Counted from the stretch's first letter, positions 1-9,006 are shown. The stretch: 64,000 bases of DNA from Tropicimonas sp. IMCC34043 (GCF_003390845.1 NZ_QMEK01000001.1:434001-498000), one strand, 5' to 3'. Notes: a model not told the origin generated them from the letters alone. A program made the numbers and translations.

Positions 1-137
1 ATATCTGGGCCATTGGGCTGTCCAGACCTGTCACAGCAGAACAGCGCAGGCTTCGGAATGGTGTTGCCTTGTGGAACAGATTGTAAACCCGTTCACGGAA
101 ATGCGCTGACAGGTTGTCGCGGGGCTCGATGGACGTT

Positions 138-282
138 TCCGCGCAGCACGTACCCTCATCAAGACCGAAGGCATGCACCGCGCCGATCCGGAAGGCTGGC
201 TGAGCTGGGGTGCGGACCCACAGCGCCGATCACAAGATCAACCGCATCGACGAACTGGCGCCGTGGAACTGGCTGTCGCGTC
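138..282 (+). pseudogene. Relic of an IS66-family transposase (TnpC C-terminus)
   Basis: Two adjacent plus-strand frames together spell the C-terminal signature of IS66 TnpC transposases. About 138-205 reads RAARTLIKTEG followed by DPEGWL, matching the family's 'YTLIETAKLNGVDPEAWL' stretch. After a frame change, about 215-282 reads ADHKINRIDELAPWNW, matching the family's terminal 'iadHpinridELLPWNW'. No longer transposase frame, start codon or terminal inverted repeat is visible up to the window edge, so this is a decayed fragment and not an active element. It sits directly beyond the 3' end of a sugar-uptake operon, a usual place for old insertions in accessory DNA. Confidence 0.7.
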
Positions 283-355
283 GAATGTCAACGGCGGTCA
301 CGCTGGACGGATACCGTCCGTTGACAGACCTCCGCCCGAACCTCGGCACGTCGCA

Positions 356-391
356 GAAAAACGGGCCCTGGCCTGAAACAGCCAGAGCCCG
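356..391 (-). terminator. Probable rho-independent terminator of the sugar ABC operon
   Basis: Read on the minus strand, a GC-rich inverted repeat (CGGGCTCTGGC paired with GCCAGGGCCCG, one mismatch, 8-base loop) is followed by five T. It lies about 50 bases after the stop codon of the binding-protein gene and would end the minus-strand operon. Confidence 0.7.
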
Positions 392-439
392 CGTTCTCAA
401 TTGGCCCGGGAGAGAATGGCCCCCTGCCGGAGTCCTTGA

Positions 440-1444
440 CTATTTCCGGTCTTTGAGCAGCTCATCGACATTGTCGTTGGACACGATCGTCCACGGAATA
501 TCGTAGCGTTTGGCCTGACCGTCATCCCAGGACAGCTCACCCGCGTATTGCGCCCAGATCTCGGATTCGGGCTGGTAATCTGCACCTTTGACGGCGCGCA
601 GCGCGACGTCGATGCTGCCCTGCGCCTGACCACGGGCATCTTGCAGGATCGAGGTCATCTCACCGGCTTTGACGGCGCGAAGCGCGTCGGTGACACCGTC
701 GACACCTGCGATGGCGAAGTCATGGACATCCAGATTGGCAGACTTGATCGCCTCGATGGCGCCGAGAGCCATCTCGTCGTTCTGGCCGATCACACCGTTG
801 ATCTGACCGGGGTGCTTCGAGAGCCAGTTCTGCATCAGGTCCAGAGCTTCAGCGCGCGACCAGTTGGCGGTTTTGCGTTCGAGCACTGTCACCTGGCCTT
901 CGGGGCATTCGCCGATGGCCTTCATGTTGCCTTCGCCACGCTGGATTTCGCCCGAGCCGCCTTTCGGCCCCTCGATGATCACCACGTTGCCCTTGCAGCC
1001 GAGTTTTTCCATGACGGCCTTGGCTTCGAGATAGCCGCCCTGCACGTCGTCAGACACCACTTCGGAGGTCATTTCGGTGGTGTTCAGTCTTGCGTTGGTG
1101 ACGACAATCGGAATGCCAGCGTCGTTCGCCATGGTCACGACGTCGATGTTGGCCTCGTAGTCCATCGGGTTGATGACGATCGCGTCCTGCATGGTGTTGA
1201 CCGCCATCTGCCCCTGGTCGTTTTGAACCGAGGCGTCGTAACGGCCGTCATACATGGTCAGGATCACGTCACCGGACACGACTGCGGGGTGTTCCTTGGC
1301 GTAACGTTCCATCAGCTGAACGAATTCCGCCTTGTTGCCATACATCAGAAAGGCAACGCGCACCGGGTCGGCCTGAGCGACAGCAGCCGACAGCATCAGG
1401 CTGGACGCCAGCGTCAAGCTGGCGCCGATAAGTTTGAGTCTCAT
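440..1444 (-). CDS. Sugar ABC transporter periplasmic binding protein (ribose/RbsB type)
   Basis: 334-residue periplasmic binding protein of the Peripla_BP_4 (RbsB-like) family. Residues 1-25 form a signal peptide ending AAVAQA. The mature protein has the two-lobed pattern of this family, with typical blocks INPMDYEANIDVV, GIPIVVTNARL, IIEGPKGG and INGVIGQNDEMALGAIEAI. The ATG at 1444 is chosen because GGAG lies a few bases upstream and the signal peptide starts there. It is the last gene of a minus-strand run with permease and ATPase upstream (48-base gap). The sugar cannot be read from sequence; the neighbouring polyol-type dehydrogenase suggests a polyol or pentose. Confidence 0.9.
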   Translation of the reverse strand: MRLKLIGASLTLASSLMLSAAVAQADPVRVAFLMYGNKAEFVQLMERYAKEHPAVVSGDVILTMYDGRYDASVQNDQGQMAVNTMQDAIVINPMDYEANIDVVTMANDAGIPIVVTNARLNTTEMTSEVVSDDVQGGYLEAKAVMEKLGCKGNVVIIEGPKGGSGEIQRGEGNMKAIGECPEGQVTVLERKTANWSRAEALDLMQNWLSKHPGQINGVIGQNDEMALGAIEAIKSANLDVHDFAIAGVDGVTDALRAVKAGEMTSILQDARGQAQGSIDVALRAVKGADYQPESEIWAQYAGELSWDDGQAKRYDIPWTIVSNDNVDELLKDRK

Positions 1445-1492
1445 AGAGGTCTCCTCACCTTGGGTTGGTAGAAATGGGGTCACCGGCGCGGA

Positions 1493-2500
1493 TCATGCCT
1501 GCCGGCGACTGTCGATAATCACCGCGAGCACGATCAGTGCGCCTTTGATGATCGACTGGTAAAAGCTCTCGACACCGAGGATATCGAGGCCGTTGTTCAT
1601 GACGCCGATGATCAGGGCGCCAAAGAATGTGCCGGTCAGGCGACCGACGCCACCGGCGAGACTTGCGCCACCGATGACGACCGCCGCGATGGCATCGAGC
1701 TCGTAGGAGGTCCCTGCCGAGGTCTGTGCGGAACCCGTTTTCGCGGTCAGGATGATGCCTGCCACACCCGACAGGAAGCCGGCGAAGATATAGGTCCAGG
1801 TCAGCACCGAGGTGGTGTTCACACCCGATGTGCGGGCGCTCTTCTCGTTGCCGCCGACGGCATAGACATAGCGACCGAAGACGGTCTTGTTCAGCAGCAC
1901 CCAGGCAAGCGCGAAAACGATGGCGAGGAACACGACCGGGACCGGCAGTGTGTCGAAGATCCGGCCGGTCCCGAACCAGCGGAACTCGGGGCTGAGCGCC
2001 GAGATCGGGTTGCCCCCGGTGACGGCCATGGTCAACCCTCGGGCGGCCAGCAGCATGCCCAGCGTCGCAATGAAGGGCTGGATGCGGAAACGGCTGACGA
2101 TCAGGCCGTTGACGAGGCCGCAGAGCGCACCGGTGAACAGGGCGGCCAGCAGCGGGAAGGCCACGAAATAGACCCCGCTCCACGGTGTCACCCCGGTCGA
2201 GCGGGTGGCAAACGACGCCGCCATCATCCCCGAGAAGGCCAGCACCGAGCCGACGGACAGGTCGATCCCGGCAGAGATGACGACGAATGTCATGCCGACC
2301 GCGAGGATGCCGTTTACCGAGATCTGGTGCAGGATCAGCATCAGGTTGTTGACCGTCAGGAAGACGTTCACCGGCCAGACACCCTGCATGACCTTGATCT
2401 GGCAAATGGCGCTGACCAACGCGCAGAGCGCGAGGAAAGCGATGATGATTCCGTATTTCTGGAACGAGATACGTTTCACGGAGAGAGTTGGGCTGGTCAT
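1493..2500 (-). CDS. Sugar ABC transporter permease (RbsC family)
   Basis: 335-residue integral membrane protein with about 8-10 hydrophobic segments, of the BPD_transp_2 family (RbsC/XylH/AraH). Family blocks include GILAVGMTFVVISAGIDLSV near residues 63-82 and the cytoplasmic loop around YAVGGNEKSARTSGV. It would form the membrane channel of the importer, pairing with the double-domain ATPase encoded just upstream (49-base gap) and the binding protein encoded just downstream. The start at 2500 is an ATG with AGGAG about 11 bases upstream. Confidence 0.92.
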   Translation of the reverse strand: MTSPTLSVKRISFQKYGIIIAFLALCALVSAICQIKVMQGVWPVNVFLTVNNLMLILHQISVNGILAVGMTFVVISAGIDLSVGSVLAFSGMMAASFATRSTGVTPWSGVYFVAFPLLAALFTGALCGLVNGLIVSRFRIQPFIATLGMLLAARGLTMAVTGGNPISALSPEFRWFGTGRIFDTLPVPVVFLAIVFALAWVLLNKTVFGRYVYAVGGNEKSARTSGVNTTSVLTWTYIFAGFLSGVAGIILTAKTGSAQTSAGTSYELDAIAAVVIGGASLAGGVGRLTGTFFGALIIGVMNNGLDILGVESFYQSIIKGALIVLAVIIDSRRQA

Positions 2501-2549
2501 TGGGATTCGGTCTCCTGGTCTGGCCGGATATCTGGGAAGGGGGCGCCGT

Positions 2550-4031
2550 TCAGATCGCGGCCATCATGAGGTCTTTTTGAGTTGTGGCTTCGTGCTTGAA
2601 TTCCTCGACAATCTCACCCGAGCGAAGGACGAGAATGCGGTCGCACATGCCGATGATTTCTTCGAGATCGGACGAGATCATCAGCGCTGCGCCGCCGCCG
2701 ACAGTGAATTCGGAGATCAGCCGGTAGATATCCTTCTTCGCCCCGACGTCCACGCCGCGGGTCGGTTCGTCCAGCAGCAGGACTTTCGGGCCAACAGCCA
2801 TGCAGCGGCCCAGAACGACCTTCTGCTGGTTCCCGCCCGAGAGGTTGGAAACGATCTCCTCCGGTCCCGGCGTCCTGATGTGCATCTGCCGGATCGCAAG
2901 GTCGACGCATTCGCGTTCCTTGCGCTCCTGCACCATCCCGAAGCTGTTGATGAAGCGCAGGTTCGACAGCGCAAGGTTGGCGCCGACCGAAGCCTTCAGA
3001 ACCAGACCGCTTCTGGCACGGTCTTCGGTGACATAAGCGATGCCAGAGCGGATCGCCCCGTCCACATCGCCGGGCGTCAAGGGCCGGCCCTCGATCTGGA
3101 CATCGCCGGAATCCGCAATTTCCAGCCCATAGAGCGTGTCCAGCAACTCGCTGCGCCCCGAGCCCACCAGGCCGTAGATCCCGAGGATCTCGTTGCCATG
3201 CAGCTGGAACGAGACATCGCGGAAGTAGGGCGCGCGGGTCAGGTTCTTGACTTCGAAGAGCGTCGCGGGTGCGGGGACGTTGTCCTTGACGAATTCGGTC
3301 CCGAGACTGCCACCGATCATGCTTTCGATCAGCATTTCGCGGGTGAGACCCTCGACCTTGCCTTCGATCACCGTCTCACCGTCCTTGAAAACGGTATAGG
3401 CGTTGGCGATCGTGAACACTTCTTGCAGGCGGTGAGTCACATAGGCGATCGCCTTGCCGTTCGCCGCCAGTTCGCGAATGACCTCGAACAGCCGCTGCGT
3501 ATCCTTTTCGCCGAGCGCCGAGGTCGGCTCGTCAAAGATCAGGATATTGGCGTTTGAGTGCGACAGCGCCTTGGCGATTTCCACCAGCTGCTGTGTGGCA
3601 ACTGCCAGATCTCCCAGCGTGGCACGGGGATCGATATCGAAACCCAGACGATTCAGAAGTTCCTCGGCATTGCGGTTCAGGGTGTCGAAATCGATAAAGC
3701 CGCGCCGGCGGGGCTCTGACCCGAGGTAGATATTCTCTGCAACCGTCAGTTGCGGCACGCCGCTCAACTCCTGCTGAACGATGGCGATGCCGGCCTCGAG
3801 CGCCTCATGAGCCGAGTTGAAGCTCTTCGCCTCGCCGTCGATCTCGATGACCCCGGAGTCGGGCTTGTAGAAGCCCATCAGGATGCTGAGGATCGTCGAT
3901 TTCCCGGCCCCGTTGCCCCCGCAGAGCGCGTGAACCTCGCCGCTCCGCAATGTCAGGTTGCCATCCGTCAGCGCCTTGACCCCGCCAAAGCGTTTCTGGA
4001 TCGAGCGCATGCTCAGTCGTGGTGTGTCCAT
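2550..4031 (-). CDS. Sugar ABC transporter ATP-binding protein, two ATPase domains (RbsA/MglA type)
   Basis: 493-residue tandem ATPase of a carbohydrate importer. The first domain has Walker A GGNGAGKS near residues 38-45 and the Walker B/switch block ILIFDEPTSAL. The second has the degenerate P-loop GLVGSGRSE usual for RbsA-type proteins, an intact LSGGNQQKV signature and LLLDEPTRGVDVG. Powers the permease encoded 49 bases downstream. The ATG at 4031 fits the start of the ATPase fold; no strong ribosome site is visible there, so translation may depend on the upstream gene. Longer upstream starts add only low-complexity sequence. Confidence 0.92.
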   Translation of the reverse strand: MDTPRLSMRSIQKRFGGVKALTDGNLTLRSGEVHALCGGNGAGKSTILSILMGFYKPDSGVIEIDGEAKSFNSAHEALEAGIAIVQQELSGVPQLTVAENIYLGSEPRRRGFIDFDTLNRNAEELLNRLGFDIDPRATLGDLAVATQQLVEIAKALSHSNANILIFDEPTSALGEKDTQRLFEVIRELAANGKAIAYVTHRLQEVFTIANAYTVFKDGETVIEGKVEGLTREMLIESMIGGSLGTEFVKDNVPAPATLFEVKNLTRAPYFRDVSFQLHGNEILGIYGLVGSGRSELLDTLYGLEIADSGDVQIEGRPLTPGDVDGAIRSGIAYVTEDRARSGLVLKASVGANLALSNLRFINSFGMVQERKERECVDLAIRQMHIRTPGPEEIVSNLSGGNQQKVVLGRCMAVGPKVLLLDEPTRGVDVGAKKDIYRLISEFTVGGGAALMISSDLEEIIGMCDRILVLRSGEIVEEFKHEATTQKDLMMAAI

Positions 4032-4169
4032 GGGAGATGTACTCAATCTATGTCGGCGGCAGGATGTTCGGGAAACGTCCGGCAACAGGGTTCGGATTCG
4101 TTGCCGCCGACATCGCGGACGCAACCTCTCGGAGCCGATGAAACCGCCCCGGGTCCCTGGGCGCTGCTC

Positions 4170-5117
4170 CTATTGTCGATGAGCATTTTGGCTTTCCTCC
4201 CATCGGTGAGCGCGCACAATTCTGGTGACCGTCTCTCCGTGGCGCCACTGGGCGCGGAAATCGGTGGGAGACAGCCCGGTGAAGCGCTGAAAGTTTCGGT
4301 TGAATGTGGAAAGCGTGCCGTATCCGACTTCAAACGCGACGCTGCTGATGCGGATGTCGGTCTCGATGAGGATCTGGCAGGCCTTCGATATTCGCAGTCT
4401 GTTGATGTACTCGATGCAGCTGCAGTTCATGTGCCGCTCGAAAAATCGCGAGAAGTTCGACAGCTCCATGTTTTCCATCTGGGCGAGTTCGGAACAGCTC
4501 AGATCCTGCTCGCAATGCAGGTCGGCAATCCGGTGCAGGATGCCATCGAGCCGTTTGGGATTCTGGCAGCCGATATTCCGCCATTCCACCGACAACGGCA
4601 TCTTTCCGGTGTCGGCGACCAGGTGGTCGATGATCTCGAAGAACAATGCGAGACGTCCGGGGCCGTTCTGGACGGTCAGCCGATCCATCAGGGGCAGGAC
4701 CCTTTGCGAAGTATCGTCCGAGAACTGCACGCCGCCGACGGCCAGCCGCATCAGATCGCCCAGAGCCACGCAATCGCTGAACATGGCAACGCAATGCTCG
4801 GCGAACTCGGCCGAGAACTGCAGGACAAGGTCACGGTCGGGAATGAAGTCTCCGAACTGCGTTCCCTCGTCATAGCCGCTGTAATCGGTCACCCACATAT
4901 GCGGCAGGTGCGGTCCGGCGAGAATGAGGTTTCCCGGTACGAACGGGCCGCTGTAGGCGCCCACATAGCACAATCCGCTGCTACGGCTGATCGCGTGCAG
5001 TTCGCATTCCGGATGGTAGTGCCAGACAGTGACGTCCGAAGGATAGCCATGCTTGTAGGCGCGGAATCCACGATCCAGCGGCATGGATATAACTTCGCGC
5101 AGTGGCTTTGTGCGCAC
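4170..5117 (-). CDS. AraC-family transcriptional regulator
   Basis: 315-residue regulator with an N-terminal cupin-type sensor (block WHYHPECELHAI) and a C-terminal double helix-turn-helix: LRISKACQILIETDIRISS then VAFEVGY.TLSTFNRNFQR.TGLSPTDFRAQW, the AraC/XylS signature. The GTG at 5117 is preferred because GGGAGGG lies 7 bases upstream; a TTG further up has no ribosome site. It lies between the dehydrogenase (71 bases upstream) and the ABC genes (138 bases downstream) on the same strand, so it probably controls this sugar unit in response to the imported sugar. Target sites were not identified. Confidence 0.88.
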   Translation of the reverse strand: MRTKPLREVISMPLDRGFRAYKHGYPSDVTVWHYHPECELHAISRSSGLCYVGAYSGPFVPGNLILAGPHLPHMWVTDYSGYDEGTQFGDFIPDRDLVLQFSAEFAEHCVAMFSDCVALGDLMRLAVGGVQFSDDTSQRVLPLMDRLTVQNGPGRLALFFEIIDHLVADTGKMPLSVEWRNIGCQNPKRLDGILHRIADLHCEQDLSCSELAQMENMELSNFSRFFERHMNCSCIEYINRLRISKACQILIETDIRISSVAFEVGYGTLSTFNRNFQRFTGLSPTDFRAQWRHGETVTRIVRAHRWEESQNAHRQ

Positions 5118-5188
5118 TCTTTTGTCCCTCCCAAGACACTGTCTGCGTCCCAACCGTCCGGCTCATTGACCGGCGGTTGGTTTACGCG

Positions 5189-6250
5189 TCACGAACCCGC
5201 TGTCGCCGGCATGTTGATCTGCAGCTTGACGTCCTGCGGGCGGTGCTCTGCGGCCCGCTCGAATGCGGCGACGGAGTCCGCAAAGTCGTAGGTGCCCGAG
5301 AACAATGGCCCCGGTTTGATCTTGCCGCTGCCCAGCAGCTTCAGCGCCCGGTCCCAGACGTTGGCGTAACGGAACGTCCCGGTTACGGTGATCTCCTTGA
5401 CCTGAAGCGCGACCACGTCGAGCTGCACCTTCTCGGCCGGCATGCCGACCAGAACGATCGTGCCACCCGGACGCACAAGGTCGATCATCGTTTCATAGGG
5501 CCTGGTGGAGCCGGAGCATTCGAAGAACACGTCGGCCCCGTTGCCGGCGGTCCGTTCGGCGACAACCTCGGCCAGCTTGCCGGAACGGGCATCGACGACG
5601 GTCACTTCCGGCAGGTCGGCGATCAGCGCCAGTTTTTCCTGGGCCACGTCGCTGACGATGACTTCGGCACATCCACCGGCAATCGCCGCGAAGACCAGCA
5701 GCAGACCGATGGTACCCGCGCCGGTCACGACGGCGATGTCGCCGGGATGAATTCGGGCCTGATCGACGGCATAGACTCCAACCGCCAGCGGCTCGACCAA
5801 TGCGCCTTCGGCGAAGCTGACGGAATCGGGCATCTTGTAGGTCAGCGTGGCAGGGTGCACGACCTGCGGGGTCAGGCACCCGTGAACCGGCGGTGTCGCC
5901 CAGAACCGAACCGCCGGATCAAGGTTGTAGTGCCCCTGCAGAGTTTGCACAGACGAAAAGTTCGGAATGCCGGGTTCCATGCAGACACGGTCGCCAGGCG
6001 CCAGATGGGTGACGTTTTTTCCGACCGCATCGACCACGCCCGACGCCTCGTGGCCAAGGATCATGGGTTCGTTGACCACGAAGTCGCCGATGCGACCGTG
6101 TTCGTAATAATGCACGTCACTGCCGCAGATGCCGACGGTCCTGATGTCGATCCGGACCTCGTCTGGACCGGGTTCAAGCGTGCCCGGAACCTCGATATCA
6201 CGGATGGCCAGCACCCCGGGGCGCTCTAGGACGAGACCTTTGATTTGCAT
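5189..6250 (-). CDS. Zinc-type medium-chain dehydrogenase, sorbitol/xylitol dehydrogenase-like
   Basis: 353-residue NAD(P)-dependent polyol dehydrogenase of the medium-chain family. The catalytic-zinc region CGSDVHYYEHGRIGDF (residues ~40-55), GHEASGVVDAVG and the Rossmann motif GAGTIG match sorbitol and xylitol dehydrogenases. The loop that usually carries four structural-zinc cysteines reads EPGIPNFSSVQTLQGHYNL and has none of them, so the structural zinc is absent, as in some sorbitol dehydrogenases. The ATG at 6250 is preceded by GGAGG. First gene of the minus-strand run with AraC and the ABC importer, so it probably oxidises the imported polyol; the exact substrate is unknown. Confidence 0.88.
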   Translation of the reverse strand: MQIKGLVLERPGVLAIRDIEVPGTLEPGPDEVRIDIRTVGICGSDVHYYEHGRIGDFVVNEPMILGHEASGVVDAVGKNVTHLAPGDRVCMEPGIPNFSSVQTLQGHYNLDPAVRFWATPPVHGCLTPQVVHPATLTYKMPDSVSFAEGALVEPLAVGVYAVDQARIHPGDIAVVTGAGTIGLLLVFAAIAGGCAEVIVSDVAQEKLALIADLPEVTVVDARSGKLAEVVAERTAGNGADVFFECSGSTRPYETMIDLVRPGGTIVLVGMPAEKVQLDVVALQVKEITVTGTFRYANVWDRALKLLGSGKIKPGPLFSGTYDFADSVAAFERAAEHRPQDVKLQINMPATAGS

Positions 6251-6539
6251 GTAACCTCCGATGGCGACTCCTGTGGCCGCCAAGTCGCGCCGAGTGTTTT
6301 CGCGCTTTGGCAATGTCGTGGAACTGGCGCCATTTCACAAGGCGAGCATTGCAAGAGGCTGTGCAAAATTTGACATTCCGTAGGGGTATCCAGGCCGTCA
6401 ACAGAGCCATGCGGTCCGGCAACTTTCTCTCGGTTCGATGAACATTGGGGCGCGCGAAGGCAAATCACGATCGAACAAGGGCGCTAGGCTGCGCGAAAAG
6501 TCCGCACGCGGACTCAGGCAAAACCGGAGAAAATCGAGC

Positions 6540-7277
6540 ATGTTCAGGACGTCCATCCCCGTCGTCGCGCTGGTCCTTGCCGGACCGGCGGTGGCGCAGG
6601 ATTCGCAATGGAGCTTCGAGGCCTCCCTCTATGGCTGGCTGCCGGGGGCTTCGACGACAGCCGACACCCGCTTTGGTACCGTCGAGTCGGACACAAGCGG
6701 AAGCGACGCGCTCTCCAATCTCGACATGGCCTTCATGGGAACGTTTCAGGCGCGGAATGGCCGATGGGGGGTAATTGGCGACCTGCTCTATGTCGATCTG
6801 GGGCAAAGCGCGGATTCCCCGCTGAATCTGCGTTTCAGGGACGCTGACGTGAACCTCAGCATGACGGCGTTCAGTGGATACGTTACCTATCGTGTTCACG
6901 AGGAAAACGGTGTCGGCGTGGATATTGCGGGGGGCTTCCGCTACTTCGACGCCACTCTCGATACGACGCTGAACTCGGCCGACGCCCGGCCGGATATCCA
7001 CCTTGACGGCAGTGAAAGCTGGGCCGTGCCTCTGATCGGTGCCCGCGCGATTGTACCGTTCAACGACAAATGGTTTGGTACCGGTTTTGCGGACTTTGGC
7101 GGCACCGGCAACAACGATCAGACATGGCAGGCATTTGCCAGCGTCGGCTATAAATTCGACGAGCGCTGGTCCACGCAACTCGGCTATCGTTTCATGTCGG
7201 TCGAGAAAGAACTCGACAATGCAGACACGACCATCGATCTGTCCGGGCTGTTGCTGGGCGTCTCCGTGACGTTCTGA
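6540..7277 (+). CDS. Predicted outer-membrane beta-barrel protein
   Basis: 245-residue protein with a signal peptide (residues ~1-18, ending AVAQ). The mature part consists of alternating amphipathic strands rich in Gly, Tyr and Phe and ends in the hydrophobic aromatic-terminated strand LLLGVSVTF, typical of outer-membrane barrels. The early block FEASLYGWLPG is shared by a group of proteobacterial barrel proteins of unknown role. The ATG at 6540 has GGAG 10 bases upstream. It is divergent from the polyol dehydrogenase across a 289-base gap; a role in passage of its substrate across the outer membrane is inference from position only. Confidence 0.75.
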   Translation: MFRTSIPVVALVLAGPAVAQDSQWSFEASLYGWLPGASTTADTRFGTVESDTSGSDALSNLDMAFMGTFQARNGRWGVIGDLLYVDLGQSADSPLNLRFRDADVNLSMTAFSGYVTYRVHEENGVGVDIAGGFRYFDATLDTTLNSADARPDIHLDGSESWAVPLIGARAIVPFNDKWFGTGFADFGGTGNNDQTWQAFASVGYKFDERWSTQLGYRFMSVEKELDNADTTIDLSGLLLGVSVTF

Positions 7278-7502
7278 TCCTGTCTGCGCCCCCCGGAGCT
7301 CTCTGCCTGAGCGGCCGCACGTCGGCAACCGCAACGGGGGGGCGCGACGGCCCGCCGAGACCGTCACGTCATTCGTCAGCCGAGACGATCCAGTGGACAC
7401 GCCATAAGGCAACTCCAAAGCCCGCCGTGACCGCTTCGGTGCGCCTTTGGGCTGCCGCGGACAAGCGGAGTTCATCCGACACGGCGAGGCCACCAGACCC
7501 AG

Positions 7503-7540
7503 TCCAAAACAAGGACCCCGCGTCATGCGACGCGGGGCCT
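7503..7540 (-). terminator. Terminator of the DapA-family gene
   Basis: Perfect 9-base stem CCCCGCGTC/GACGCGGGG (7516-7524 and 7529-7537) with a 4-base loop. Read on the minus strand it is followed by a T-rich tail (CCTTGTTTTGG), 50 bases after the stop of the minus-strand DapA-family gene. The rest of the 7278-7588 gap shows no credible gene. Confidence 0.75.
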
Positions 7541-7588
7541 GTTGATCTGCAACTTCCAGTTGCTTGAAATTGCTTTGCAGTCGCAGCG

Positions 7589-8521
7589 TTACGCCGCCGC
7601 AAGCTCCATTACCACCGGCAGGCCCGAGGCCTTGACGGCAGCCCGGATCTCGGCGTCGGCCGCGTCGCCGAGGGCCTTCAGCGGTTCGCGAATGTTGACA
7701 TTGTCAACAATTCCACGGGCGCGCAGGGCGTGCTTGAGGGCGACGCTCCCTTCCATGTGCGACCCACGATGATAGACGGCTTTCGTGATCGGCAGCAGTT
7801 GATCGTGAATCTTCTTGGCGGCGGCGTAGTCTTGCGCCTTGCCGGCCTTGATGTATTCGATCAGGGCTTCGGGCGCCATGTTGCCATAGCCGACCAGCAG
7901 GCCGTCGATGTCGAACATGGTGGGCAGCAACCACTCGTCGTGGCAGGACATGATGGCGAGGTCCGGGAACTCGTTCCGGAGCACCGGGATCTCGGTGTAC
8001 CAACGCTTCATGTCGCGAACGCCGTTCTTGGTGGCGGTTACGCCGGGAATAGCCGCGATCTCAAGCTGGGTCTCAAGGTCGTAGGTCGCCTTGGTCGCGT
8101 TCGGATACTGGAACAGGATGCACTCGAGCCCGGATTCGGCGACCGCCTGGTAGCGGGTCTTGGGCGCGCCCTTCTGGTAGCCGAAGCGCAACCAGCCGTG
8201 GTTCGGATAGACGAGCGCGCCGCGCGCACCGGCGTCATACTTCTCCTTCGCCTCGATCTCGGCAACCTTGGTGCCTTCGCCCGTAATGCCGGCAACGATC
8301 GGGACGTCCACGGCGTCGGCATAGACGCGGATCATTTCCAACTGCTCGTCATGGGTCAGGAACGTGCCTTCACCCGCGTGGCCAAGGATGACCAGACTCT
8401 TCACGCCATCGATGCCGGCGAGCCACTTGGCCAGTTTGGCGTTTTGGTCGTAGTCGACGTCGCCGTTGTCCTTGAAAAGCGTGACGGGGGCCGGATTCAG
8501 TCCCTTCCAGTCAATTGCCAT
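7589..8521 (-). CDS. DapA/NAL-family lyase or dehydratase (possible 5-dehydro-4-deoxyglucarate dehydratase)
   Basis: 310-residue TIM-barrel enzyme of the dihydrodipicolinate synthase/N-acetylneuraminate lyase superfamily. The pyruvate-loop equivalent GHAGEGTFL (~residues 45-53), the tyrosine in FQYPNATK and the Schiff-base lysine in VTATKNGVRD (around residue 170) are all present. The ATG at 8521 has GGGAG upstream. It is set apart from the next genes by its own promoter and a LacI-type palindrome. In this family KdgD acts on sugar-acid breakdown products; with an oligogalacturonate-lyase-like gene, a TRAP transporter and a LacI regulator next door, a sugar-acid role is likely, but other substrates in the superfamily cannot be excluded. 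Confidence 0.85.
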   Translation of the reverse strand: MAIDWKGLNPAPVTLFKDNGDVDYDQNAKLAKWLAGIDGVKSLVILGHAGEGTFLTHDEQLEMIRVYADAVDVPIVAGITGEGTKVAEIEAKEKYDAGARGALVYPNHGWLRFGYQKGAPKTRYQAVAESGLECILFQYPNATKATYDLETQLEIAAIPGVTATKNGVRDMKRWYTEIPVLRNEFPDLAIMSCHDEWLLPTMFDIDGLLVGYGNMAPEALIEYIKAGKAQDYAAAKKIHDQLLPITKAVYHRGSHMEGSVALKHALRARGIVDNVNIREPLKALGDAADAEIRAAVKASGLPVVMELAAA

Positions 8522-8575
8522 TGGTTTTCTCCCTGGGCTGCTAGGTGTCAGTGCTCCGGCTTTGATAACGTTGCC

Positions 8576-8587
8576 GGGAACGTTCCC
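8576..8587. promoter_or_regulatory. LacI-type operator palindrome GGGAACGTTCCC
   Basis: Perfect 12-base palindrome with the central CG typical of LacI-family operators, 55 bases upstream of the DapA-family start codon and directly downstream of its predicted -10 box. The identical 12-mer occurs at 13217-13228, beside a lacI-family gene, which makes a shared repressor likely. Confidence 0.75.
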
Positions 8588-8617
8588 ATTTGTGAGCCAG
8601 TTCGGCCAGTCTGTCAA
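8588..8617 (-). promoter_or_regulatory. Predicted sigma70 promoter of the DapA-family gene
   Basis: On the minus strand TTGACA (8612-8617) is followed after 17-18 bases by a weak -10 (CACAAA or ACAAAT, 8588-8594). The LacI-type operator begins immediately after it, a typical repression geometry. Confidence 0.5.
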
Positions 8618-8657
8618 GGGTTGTATTGGTGCGGTACGGACCTCTCCTGTGTCAGAC

Positions 8658-8667
8658 GAAACGTTTC
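8658..8667. promoter_or_regulatory. Second palindrome GAAACGTTTC, possible auxiliary operator
   Basis: Ten-base perfect palindrome with the same central AACGTT as the main operator, centred about 81 bases upstream of it. LacI-type proteins often use such secondary sites, but one short palindrome may also be chance. Confidence 0.35.
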
Positions 8668-8926
8668 AATGAATAACAACCGCTTGGATCATGGCGCTGA
8701 AAGTATGGTCCGAGGTGCGATTGAATGACCGGAAAGGTGGCAGCCGATTCCACCGTGCTTCTCTTTCGCGTGATTCCCCGCGAGTCTGGATTGAACGTGT
8801 TTCTGCCGCGCTGGAGGTCGGTCGCCCCTTTGCGGAACCTCGCGCCTTGCCGGCGCCTTGGCGCCGGTGCCGAGATCCGGAAAGGCGAGCTCGATCAGGC
8901 ACATCGCGGGCAATGGAAGCAACAGA

Positions 8927-8963
8927 GCGAGCCCGGGACAGCATTCTTCTGTCCCGGGCTCGC
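8927..8963 (-). terminator. Strong hairpin downstream of the oligogalacturonate-lyase-like gene
   Basis: Perfect 15-base-pair stem (8927-8941 with 8949-8963) and a 7-base loop, 43 bases after the stop of the minus-strand gene. The T tract on the minus strand is weak (TCTGTTGC), so it may act as a terminator or as a 3'-end RNA stabiliser. Confidence 0.5.
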
Positions 8964-9006
8964 CGTTTCGAAACAATGTCGCGATCCCTGGCCGGTCGCG
9001 TGGGCC

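Larger units (their letters stand above)
8522..9006. other. Intergenic region with promoter, operator and a strong hairpin
   Basis: 485 bases without a gene I can support. It holds the minus-strand promoter and the GGGAACGTTCCC palindrome of the DapA-family gene, a second weaker palindrome at 8658-8667, and a 15-base-pair hairpin at 8927-8963. The short open frames at 8690-9000 on both strands lack family resemblance and convincing ribosome sites. Confidence 0.6.
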
